Below are positions 1 to 8,811 of a DNA stretch of 19,590 nucleotides, in pieces. The position numbers and the translations under genes were made by a program. This DNA comes from Ophiosphaerella korrae. Lineage: Eukaryota > Ascomycota > Dothideomycetes > Pleosporales > Phaeosphaeriaceae. Where the stretch lies: positions 1-19,590 of the forward strand of contig JALNQF010000613.1 in NCBI GenBank assembly GCA_028456385.1, in the 5' to 3' direction. Numbering within the stretch: position 1 is the stretch's first letter; each line of letters opens with the position of its first letter. Under the pieces are notes generated by a model. That model did no database searches and was not told the DNA's origin. It saw only the letters and a program-made list of their open reading frames with translations.

Positions 1-1100
1 GGTTTAGCCTATACTTATAGTATTTCTTTCTTTTTCTCTATTGTCTTTAACTAAGTTTCCTTATCTTTTTTATAGTCCTTACTTTTGTAGTCTTTTATAT
101 AGTGTCCTAGTTTCCTATATTTATAATATACTATATCCTTTTTCTTCTTTAATTAGTAGTCTTTTGCATAGTAGCCTTTCTTACTATAGTTAAAATACGT
201 AAAGTCTTTATTCTTCTTTCTCCTTCTATCCTTGTTTACGTTAAAGATTATAGGATCTCTAGCGTCCTAATTTCTAGTTTAGCTACTATACTTATTCTTT
301 TTCTATTCTTAAAGATTGTTATTAATTTAGATTACCTATTATTTTAGAGCTTCTAGTATCCTAGGTTTCTCTATATATATTATTTTGTATCGAATTTTTG
401 CATTTAGTCCTTGTTTAAATCGTAATATAAGGGCTAATTCGTTCTATTCTATATTTTAGCTTAGTTATTTAAATTATAATATATATTCTAGAACACTCTT
501 ACTTTATGTAAGCCTCTTAAGTTTTTCTTTAGCTTATTAGGTAATATCTATATCCCTAAATACTACTCTTATTTGTTTAGTAAAGTATTTATAGCTTCTA
601 AAAATAGCTCTAGTTTTATCTTTTTAGGTTATTAGAGAATACGTTGTGTAATCTATCTAGTAAGGCTCGTACTATCTTATTACGTCTTCTTTAAGGTGTA
701 GTCTAATATATATTACCTTCTTTTCTTCTATATTAAAGTATAGTACTTGTATATCTATCTAGAGTTGTACTAACACTATAAAGGGTCTTAGTTTCTCCCT
801 TATTCTATTAAACTTTTTAAGGACAAGTATCTTAGGTAGTTTCTTTATTACACTTATTTCTAGTCGTTAAGTAATTAGCTCTATCTAGTTCTAGCCTTTA
901 ATAATAGCTTTAATTTGTACTTTGTTCTATTTTAAGTAATCTTATAGTTCTCTATTCTATATTTCTAATACTTTAATTACTATCTTTATATCTTCTTTGT
1001 TGTCAATTAATTTGTTTATACAATCTTTAATCGTTTCCTATATAGTACTATCTAACTTATAACTACTCTTAGGGGCTTTACTTGTTAAACTTTCTACTAT
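1..1100 (-). pseudogene. Ty3/Gypsy gag pseudogene, 3'-truncated by the window edge
   Basis: Read on the minus strand, one frame runs from an ATA at 1100 (probably a RIP-altered ATG) to the window edge, broken only by TAA/TAG. The core around 300-840 reads like the fungal retrotransposon capsid domain: KLRPFIV, then a segment ending VIYIRLHLKEDV, then ALILRFKQGLNAKIRYK. Two CX2CX4HX4C zinc knuckles follow at 156-197 (YFNYSKKGYYAKDY) and 87-128 (YYKYRKLGHYIKDY). Every Cys has become Tyr, and the first His too, as expected from TGY to TAY and CAY to TAY. Gag would form the virus-like particle and bind element RNA. A leader of about 60 bases separates it from its LTR at 1162. None of the three plus-strand pol copies in this window retains a gag. 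Identification is confident and the gene is certainly dead. Confidence 0.88.
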
Positions 1101-1161
1101 CGTGTTAGCTAGACTATACGCTACTTACGCTTTGCTTCTCGCAATAACTAAATTAGTAAGG

Positions 1162-1476
1162 TGTTACTAGCTTACTAGGGTTAACTTCCTAATAGCCTTT
1201 CTAGTATTAGTAGATTGCGAGGTAATAGTAAAGGTTTATATAGGTAATCTACAATAACTATAAACAATAGAAGATATCTTGCGACTATCTTGTATTAGCG
1301 TTCTATAGTTAGGAGATTAAATTACTAATACTATCTTAATAATACGCGTCGCTACTAACTATATACTTGTCCTAATCTATTAATCTATTACTACTAAGAA
1401 CAATAGATTGCAGATTACCTTAATCTATAATCTATTAACGCTAAGAGTCTATAGATTATAGATTACCCTAGGTGTC
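1162..1476 (-). repeat. Gypsy LTR, subfamily A, minus orientation
   Basis: This is the reverse complement of the LTRs at 1596-1900 and 6077-6390, with mostly transition differences. On the minus strand it ends GTAACA at 1162, followed by a leader beginning CCTTACTAATTTA and then gag, so it acts as a 5' LTR. Upstream of it on the minus strand lies pol-tail sequence (1590-1478), so it is also joined to the end of another copy. The exact 5' edge near 1476 is uncertain by a few bases because no clear TG end survives. Confidence 0.85.
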
Positions 1477-1477
1477 C

Positions 1478-1590
1478 TAATTATGTGTAGTTTCCTAATC
1501 GAGTTCGTATTCTTCGTGTTTGTAAGAACTCGATCCTTTAGTCGTAAGGCTAATTAGTTCTATCTATATTTCTCTTGTTACTATCGTAAC
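1478..1590 (-). pseudogene. Gypsy pol C-terminal tail fragment
   Basis: The reverse complement matches the last ~110 bases of internal sequence in copy A (about 5955-6076), including a match to GTAACAAGAGAA and a stretch encoding an IELIS-like motif. It is the extreme 3' end of a minus-strand pol whose body is missing. Homology stops near 1590, where a plus-strand LTR begins. The fragment is non-functional. Confidence 0.75.
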
Positions 1591-1595
1591 ATAAA

Positions 1596-1900
1596 GTAAT
1601 ATATAATCTATAGACTCTTAGCGTTAATAGATTATAGATTAAGGTAATCTATAATCTATTGTTCTTAGTAGTAATAGATTAATAGATTAAGACAAGTATA
1701 TAGTTAGTAGCGATGCGCATTATTAAGATAGTATTAGCAATTTAATTATTAACTACAAGTAACAATACAAAGATAGTTACAAAATATCTTCTATTATTTA
1801 TAGCCTATTATAGATTATAACACAAGCTTTTATTATTACTTTACAATCTACTAATACTTATCTAAGCTATTAGGAAGTCGACCCTAGTAAGCTAGTAACA
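1596..1900 (+). repeat. Gypsy LTR, subfamily A, left of copy A (5' end truncated)
   Basis: It matches the LTR at 6077-6390 along its length, with mainly transition differences. The first ~15 bases are lost at the head-to-head junction. The 3' end, GCTAGTAACA, is intact at 1900. Pol-linker sequence follows at once, with no leader or gag, so this may be the 3' LTR of a lost element inserted into copy A rather than A's own 5' LTR. Confidence 0.85.
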
Positions 1901-4900
1901 AAATATCTAAAATATAAAGAATATAAACTTAAAATAGGGCTATAGCCCTAGGAAGATAGATAATTTACAAAAATACTAAAGTAAGAAATACTAAAAGGTA
2001 TAAGAGGCCTATACATTACAAAGACAGGCACTTATTAAGGAAAGAAAGTATAATTAATAATTAATAGTAGAGCTATAAGAAACTTTATATTAAAGAAGTT
2101 TGTAGAAATACAAGGAATATAGTATATAATAAAAAAATACCCTTAATAACTAAGTACTATTAAAGGAAAACTATTCTAAGAACCTATTAGATTTAAAACA
2201 GTTCTCTCTACGCTAGAACTAGAAGGGATAACAATTAAGAATATAGTTATAGATATAACAACAATTAATAACAAATAAGATATAATAATAGGAATACTAT
2301 AGTTACAAACAACTAACCTACACATTAATTAGAGAATAAGAAAAATTAACTACTATAGAATAGATATGTTAAAGGCTAATATAAACACCTACAAGGAAGA
2401 ATTCCTAGAAGAATACAAGAAATAAGAAAAACAGCTTATAGAACCTAAAGATTACCTTCTAAAACATTAACTATAAGATTTAGCAATAGATCTAAAAGAA
2501 GATAAAGACGTAAGATAGAGCTTAGTTTATAGAAAAATAGAAGAAGAATCTAAAATTAAACAAACGTTTATTAAAAACGTACTAAAGAAAAGATAGATAC
2601 AAGAATCTAAGTCCTTAGTAGTATATAGACTTATATTTATAGATAAAAAGAGAATAAGTAATAAAAGACCTTACGTAGACTTTAGAAAAACTAACGTAAT
2701 TATAAGTAAGAACTAATATCCCTTACTATAAATAGACGTAATACAAGATAGACTATAGAAAGCAAGAATCTTTACAAAACTAGATATCTAGAACGCCTAC
2801 TACTAGATTAGAATTAAAAAAGGTAATAAATAGAAAATAGTGTTTAGAACACAATATAGACTATATAAATACCTAGTTATACCCTTTAGCTTAATAAACG
2901 CACTAGTAGCCTTCTAAGAAAGAATAAATATAGTACTAAGAGAATACTTAGATATATTTATATTTATATACCTAGATAATATCCTTATATTCTTAGAAAT
3001 AGAAGAAGAATATATATAGTACGTACACAAAGTACTAGAAAAACTAGTAGAAAGTAAACTATTCTTTAAAATAAGAAAATGTAAATTCTATATAAAAGAA
3101 ATAGACTTCCTTAGATTTATTATTAAACTAGGAAAAATTAAGATTAACCTAGAAAAAATTAGATTAATTAACAAATAGCTAATACCTAAGAACCTAAAGG
3201 AAGTACAATAATTTTATAGCCTAGCTAACTTTTATAGAAAGTTAATAGTAAGATAGTCTAAAGATATAGAACTAATAATAAGGCTTATAAAAAAGGATAC
3301 CTTATTTAAATAGATAAGAGAATGTAATAAAGTATTTAATATAATTAAAAAGAAGTTTATAGAAAACCTAGTTATTAGAATATACAACCTAGACTTACTA
3401 GTAATAGTAAAAACAGACGCATCTAACTTAGTCTATAGAATAGCACTAATACAAGAAGACCTAAAGACTAAAAAAGAATACTTAGTTAAATACTTCTCTA
3501 AGAAGATAAAAATAGTAGAACTTAACTACTAGATCTATAACAAAGAAATACTAGCAATCTATAAAGTATTTAAATAATAGAGAGTATACCTATAAAGAGT
3601 AAAATACTAAACAAAGGTCTATATAGACTATAGGAATCTTATAGGATTTATACTAAACAAAGAACTAATATAATAATATACAAGATAGTAGGAATTCCTG
3701 TTAATATTTAATATAGAAATTATATACACAAAAGAGAAAGATAACTAATTTGTAGACGTCTTTAGTAGAAGACTAGACTTACAAAAAGAAGTAAGCGCTA
3801 CTAGTATAGTTTTAGTTAAGAATAAGGAAGGATATTTAGTCCTAAATATACCTAAAATAGCCGCAACACTTAAAAGAATAGACAGCGAGCTAAACAAATA
3901 GATTTAGAAAATAACGTAAGAAGTATCTAAAGAAACAAAGAAACTAAAAATCTAAGAAGGATTAGTATAAGCCTATAGAAGAATATATATTCTAAAAAAA
4001 AACTAAAAAGAATTTATACAATAATTTTACAAATTACTAGTATATAGTTACTAAGGTATTAAAAAAATATTAGATAGACTACTACAAGATTATTACATTC
4101 TAAAAGCAAGATAACTAGTAATAGAAGTACTACGAGATTATATAGAATACTAGAGAAATAAGTATAGTAGACACGTACTATATAAGAAACTACAACTAGT
4201 AGAAGTACCTAAATAACTATAAGGAGTTATTACAATAAACTTTATTACAAAGCTACCTAAGTTAAAAGACCTAATATTAGGAGTTAAGTATAATAGAATC
4301 TTAACAATAGTAGATAAGCTTATAAAGTACTTATACTTTAAACTATATAGAGAAAAAAGTAAAATAGAAACTACTACACACTAGGTTTTAGAAACTATAA
4401 TTAGTTAATATAGACTACTAGACAAGATTATTATAGATAGAGATATAAGATTTATATTAAAACTATAGAGAACGATAATAGTACAATTAAGAATTAAATA
4501 CGTAATATCTACTATATACTATCTACAAATAGATAGGTAATTAGAAAGAATAAACTAGATAGTAGAATAATACCTAAGATACTACTTTAATTATAACTAG
4601 AACAATTAGGTACAGTTACTACCTATAGTATAGTTAGCATACAACAGCGCAAAGAATATAATAATAAGAGTATTACTTTTCTTTATAAACTATAGATTTA
4701 ACCCTAGTATATATAGAATACTAAGACTAGAGATATCTTAGTCCTTAAAAGGAGAAAACTTTACTAATAGACTTAAAAATATACACAATTAATTAAGACA
4801 AAATGTAGAATTCCTACACGATTAAATAACAAAGTATTATAATAAGAAATATAAAGAGGGACACTAATTTAAAAAGGAAGAAAAAGTATAGTTAGTACAA

Positions 4901-6085
4901 AAAAATATTAAGAGCAAGAGACTAAGTTTAAAACTAGACTACGTTAAGATAAGACTATACAAAATTAAGAAAGAAGTTACGCTAGTTATATTTAAATTAA
5001 AGCTACTAAACAAAATAAGGATATACTTAACTTTCTACGTAGTACTACTTAAGATAGTACTACAAAACGTAGAACTACTAGTATACAAAGTAGATATGTA
5101 TAGAGAATAAGAAGAATAGAAAGTTAAAGAAATCTTAGTATACTAGTTCTATAATAGTAGGAACTACTACCTAATAAGATAGATAGGTATAGACAAAAAA
5201 GGAGAACTATAAGAAGAAATATAGAAACTAGAAAGTAACCTTAACTACCTTAAGAAACTAGAAGACTTCTAAAGTTAAAACCCTCTAGAACGCCTAGTAG
5301 CAAACTAAGAGAACTAAGAAAACTAATATTACTATTACTAGATAGAGAGACAATAGGAGTACCTAACGTAGGACCTACTATAGCAACACTAAATACTTTG
5401 TCTAAGTCTAGCTTAGCTTCTAGAGCTACTAACTACTTAGCTAATTTCTTATTATTTAGCGCCTTTATCTTATAAAGATAAGAGAGACAAGCTTAATTCT
5501 CTACTAGCTTACTCTACGCAAGCTCCTAGATCTACTTACGCTTAGCTTTAGCCTCTATAATTTAAGATAGTAATTTCTCTTAAGTCTAGTTAATAGCTCT
5601 CCCTATTATTATTAAGCCTAGATATAAGAATAAGTATAATAAATATATACTCTACAAGAGAGATACTAGACACGTTGTAAGAGCTATAAATATTCGCACG
5701 AATATATACCTTATAAGCTCTACTATTGTTTATAGAAACTACACAAAGAGAATACTTAGGATTTAACTTAGAGGAGGTATAATAAGAACAAGGAAATATT
5801 TTAATACTATTACGCAACACGTAATTAGTAAGAAAATATTAACATTATATAGAAGAAGTAACTATAGAGAGTAATAAGGAACTAGAAATTAACGAAGAAA
5901 GTAGGCAAATAACCTTAGCTCTAGGATAGATAAACGAGGACCTACCTAGAGGAGGAGATAGTATTATAATAGTAACAAGAGAACTATAGATAGAACTAAT
6001 TAGCTCTACAACTAAAGGATTAAGTTCTTATAAATATAAGGAATACAAACTTAATTAGGAAACTATATATAATTAGGACACCTAA
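1901..6085 (+). pseudogene. Gypsy pol polyprotein pseudogene, copy A
   Basis: One reading frame is kept at every point I indexed from 2063 to 6083, interrupted only by TAA/TAG/TGA. Protease motif DSG has become NSR at 2063-2071, followed by RNFILKKFVE. Reverse transcriptase covers about 2600-3130, with YLDD changed to YLDN (2969-2980). RNase H spans about 3400-3770 and keeps its acidic residues (TDAS 3413, NKEILA, DYRNL, DVFSRR). Integrase zinc-site His/Cys are mostly Tyr (for example YIEY). The D,D35E triad is N (4238), D (4436), E (4544), with correct spacing. The chromodomain at 5110-5275 reads VKEIL, then NYYLIR, ending LEDF. A tail of about 270 codons follows and stops at 6083-6085, inside the LTR. 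It would have copied and integrated element DNA, with the chromodomain probably guiding insertion to heterochromatin. It is inactive. Confidence 0.9.
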
Positions 6086-6390
6086 GGTAATCTATAATCT
6101 ATAGACTCTTAGTATTAATAGATTATAGATTAGAGTAATCTATAATCTACTATCTTTAGTAGTAATAGATTAATAGATTAAGATAAGTATATAGTTAGTA
6201 ACGATGCGCATCGTTAGGATAGTATTAGTAATTTAATTATTAACTACGAGCGATAATATAAAGATAGTTGCAAAATATCTTCTATTATTTATAGCTTATT
6301 ATAGATTATAATACGAGCTTTTATTATTACTTTATAATCTACTAACACTATCTAGGCTATTAGGAAGTTAACTCTAGTAAGCCCGTAACA
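6077..6390 (+). repeat. Gypsy LTR, subfamily A, 3' LTR of copy A
   Basis: It follows the pol tail of copy A directly. It begins near GGACACC and ends GCCCGTAACA at 6390. It shares most of its right half with the subfamily B LTRs (TATAGTTAGTA, ATTAGGATAGTATTAGTAAT, AATCTACTAA), but the left part carries AATCTATAATCTAT repeats instead of the 54-bp units of subfamily B. The next base starts the truncated pol linker of copy B. The pol stop codon lies at 6083-6085 within this LTR. Confidence 0.88.
6088..6132. repeat. 15-bp inverted repeat in LTR U3 region
   Basis: TAATCTATAATCTAT at 6088-6102 is perfectly complementary to ATAGATTATAGATTA at 6118-6132, with a 15-base spacer. Related copies of the motif follow to about 6180. 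The same arrangement is in the minus LTR and, with one arm damaged, near 1600. It could be a hairpin or a cluster of protein sites in U3. No function can be assigned from sequence. Confidence 0.8.
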
Positions 6391-6962
6391 ACCTATATAA
6401 AAAGAATAGTAATCTCTTATAAGAAAAATATAATAGATTAATAAAGCCTATATACTAAGAGTACTAATAGTATACTATATCTTAATAAAAGAGATACCTA
6501 GAATAGATAAATACTAAGAAGGGGATAATAAGATAATAGATCTAAAATACTTAGTATACTTTAAAGTATTATAGTTATTATACCTAGATAAAAATTATAT
6601 TATATATAAGAACCCTAAAGTAAATAACTACGCGTAGCCTATAGAAAGAAAAGGATATAATTATACAAGAGTAATCTTAGTAGAAAATATCTAAGGATAA
6701 GAAATAATACTAGAAAAAGAATATATTATAATAAGACCTAGACCTTAACTATCTAAAAAATACGTCTTAGGAGAACTATAGTATAAATACACGTATAATA
6801 AAAATCTAAAACATAAAGAATATAAACTTAAAGTAAGACTATAGCCTTAGAAAGATAGATAATTTATAAAATTACCTAAGTAAGAATAGCTAGAAGGTAT
6901 AGAAGGCCTATATATTATAAAAAAAGGTAAATACTAAAAGAAAGAAGTATAATTAATAATTA
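6391..6962 (+). pseudogene. Gypsy pol linker, copy B, left of the Pogo insertion
   Basis: This is the region between gag and protease. In the pol frame it reads without frameshift into the protease site, with TAA/TAG stops at likely Gln positions. It includes YIIIRPRP followed by a Lys-rich stretch. It aligns with 13230-13800 of copy C and, in its last 160 bases, with 1901-2062 of copy A. Its first base abuts the LTR end at 6390, so the upstream linker and gag are missing. The Pogo transposon at 6963 interrupts it just before the protease motif. The role of this linker domain is unknown to me. Confidence 0.8.
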
Positions 6963-7033
6963 ACGTATTCTATTACTAAAACTAATAAATTACTAGAACT
7001 AACAACTTTCTTTAGTACTATAAATACTACTTC
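6963..7033 (+). repeat. Left terminal inverted repeat of the Pogo element
   Basis: It pairs with the reverse complement of 8741-8811 over 71 bases. The first ~40 bases are identical, and the few differences beyond that (about six) are all C/T or G/A transitions. The transposase would bind here. Confidence 0.93.
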
Positions 7034-7049
7034 TACACTACTATATTAT

Positions 7050-8719
7050 AATAATAATAAAAAAATACGCCTACGTATAAAGGTAGAGTAGAGCTTACCC
7101 TTAAAGCTTTATCTTTAAGCTAATTCCAAAGCTAGCGACGCGCTACTAAAGTGTTTAACGTTAATTATTATTACCTCTCTAACTAACTTAAAGGAATTAC
7201 ACTATAGGCAATTATAACTACTAACTACTAGAAACTTACTTCTAATAAAGAGCAGACAATTATTAACTATATCTTTAACTTTAACTAACAAGAATTTGCC
7301 CCCTAGCTCTACAAGGTAGCTAATATAGCTAATAAACTACTAGTAGTACAAGATAGAATACTTATAAGTAAGTGCTAGCCTACACGCTTTATAAGGCGCT
7401 TAGATAAACTAAAGATAGTGTTTAACTAAGTAAAGGATTGCTAGAGAATACTCTAAGAAGACCCTAAAGTTATTAGCTTGTAGTTTAAGCTTATAGAGGA
7501 CACTAAGGCCTAGTATAGAGTAGTAGATAAGGATGTCTACAACTTTAATAAGACTAGCTTCTAAATAAAAGTAATTAGGTTAATAAAGGTTGTTACGGGC
7601 TTAGAGAGGCGTTAATAACCTACGCTTACTTAGGGTAGTAATTATAAGTAGGCTATAGTAATCTAGGGCATCTACGTAGTAAGGTACGCTATCCTGCTAT
7701 TTATTATCTACAAAGGGCGCATCTACATCTCTACCTAGTATAAGGAGATAGGTATACTACTAGACTAGAAGCTCTTAGTCTCTAAGAATAGCTAGACAAT
7801 AAATCTACTTAGCCTAAAGTAGTTAAAGTACTTTAACGCGTATACAAAGACGCGCTAAGTAGAAGTATACTAGCTACTTATCTTAGATAGCTACAAGAGC
7901 TACCTTAACTAGGATTTTAAGGATTATTACTTTAAAAACAAAATCTTTACCCTCTATATACCCTCTTATTTATTGTACATCCTCTAGCTACTTAATATAG
8001 TATACTTCTTACTATTAAAGTGTAAGTACTCTAATTATATATAGGACTTAGTATAAAAACGCGTATTCTATATTAATAAAGAAGGCTTCCTCTCTACCTT
8101 TAGAGACGCGTTTTTAGACGTATTTATAGAAGAGAACTACAAGAAAGCCTTTAAGGCTTTAGGACTTATCTCCTTAGACGCGTAGTAAGTACTAGATTAC
8201 TTTAACGTACGCATTTATACCCCGCTAGGACCCTTACTACTAAAGACGCTATAGTAGTTAAAGACTCTAAGCAATATACTTAAATTTAGGTCTTAGTTAA
8301 AGCTTATAAAGGAATCCTTTGTACAATCCTTTAAAACTATATATACTAGCCTCTCTTAGCTTATTAAAGGTACTAAACTACTACTATACTATAATATACT
8401 CTAAGATACCTATATTAAAGAGCTTAAAGAGTAAGTAGATAGGCTTACCTAGTAGAAATTACGCAAAAGAAAGTAAATTTAGTATAGTAGTATAATAGAG
8501 TATAGAATAGGAGCAATATAGGTAGCTATAGAGAGGTTAAGGGGTGCGTAGAGAGGGAAAAAGGCTTATAGTAGGGGTAATTAAGAATAGGCTTAGCTAG
8601 GTTAATAGCGCTATAAGAACTATAGGAAGATAGGGTACAACGCATAAACGTGCTAGGAAGGTAAAGAAGAGACTTCTAAATTAGATAGTAGTATTATAGT
8701 AGTAGGAAGTACTAAGTAA
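7050..8719 (+). pseudogene. Fot1/Pogo-like transposase pseudogene (Tc1/mariner superfamily)
   Basis: One frame, about 550 codons, is traceable to a stop at 8717-8719. The N-terminal helix-turn-helix region reads RRATKVFNV near 7140. The next segment, PTRFIRRLDKL (about 7380-7410), matches the CENP-B-like binding half. The catalytic core contains YRVVDKDVYNFNKTSF, where the usual DET has become NKT (first Asp to Asn at 7547). LILDSYKSYL follows, with the second Asp kept at 7886 but the usual Gly-His altered to Ser-Tyr. The third acidic position appears as Asn near 7993 (NIVYFLLLK). YKGRIHISTW is typical of the family. A C-terminal zinc knuckle near 8610-8660 reads YKNYRKIGYNAxTC with Cys and His changed to Tyr. 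The protein would cut and paste the element at TA sites. It is inactive. The original start codon is not identifiable and probably lies near 7050. Confidence 0.88.
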
Positions 8720-8740
8720 AGTTTGTTATTAACCCCTAAA

Positions 8741-8811
8741 GAGGTAGTATTCGTAGTGCTAAGGAAAGTTATTAGTTCTAGTAATTTATTAGTTTTAGTA
8801 ATAGAATACGT
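8741..8811 (-). repeat. Right terminal inverted repeat of the Pogo element
   Basis: It is the reverse complement of 6963-7033, ending GAATACGT at 8811, followed by the TA target duplication at 8812-8813. Confidence 0.93.

Larger units (their letters stand above)
1596..6390 (+). mobile_element. Ty3/Gypsy chromovirus copy A, LTR to LTR, gag missing
   Basis: Two LTRs of the same subfamily flank a pol pseudogene that starts in the linker before protease. At about 4.8 kb it lacks gag and the first part of pol. Domain order PR-RT-RNase H-INT with a C-terminal chromodomain places it with the Ty3/Gypsy chromoviruses. It is the least mutated of the three plus-strand copies and keeps more CpA dinucleotides than B or C. 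No target-site duplication can be checked because the left LTR edge is lost. Confidence 0.8.
6963..8811 (+). mobile_element. Fot1/Pogo-type DNA transposon, complete, nested in copy B
   Basis: It is 1,849 bp, close to the usual size of fungal Fot1-like elements. Its terminal inverted repeats are 71 bp and start ACGTATTCTATTACTAAAAC. It is flanked by TA on each side (6961-6962 and 8812-8813). Joining the flanks with one TA removed restores sequence collinear with copies A and C, so the insertion was clean. The element is less RIP-mutated than its host: TpG and CpA are commoner here. That suggests it arrived later or had fewer copies. It encodes one transposase pseudogene on the plus strand. Confidence 0.93.

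Noticed and set aside
5285..5635. Apparent antisense coding region (Lys/Ala/Leu-rich, readable in copies A, B and C)
   Set aside because: It looks protein-like, with AAG/GAG/GCT codons. However, the pol frame continues in phase through the same interval in all copies and joins the chromodomain to the conserved end, so the simpler reading is sense. A substitution-position test on many copies would settle it.
5590..5820. 76-codon open frame on the minus strand
   Set aside because: It lies antisense to the pol tail of copy A. It is long only because the sense strand is purine-rich, giving Ser/Leu/Ile/Tyr-rich antisense. The sense pol frame runs through it in all three copies.
5276..6085. An env gene in the pol tail
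   Set aside because: No signal peptide, membrane span or glycoprotein-like Cys pattern is visible on the sense strand, and it is continuous with the pol frame.
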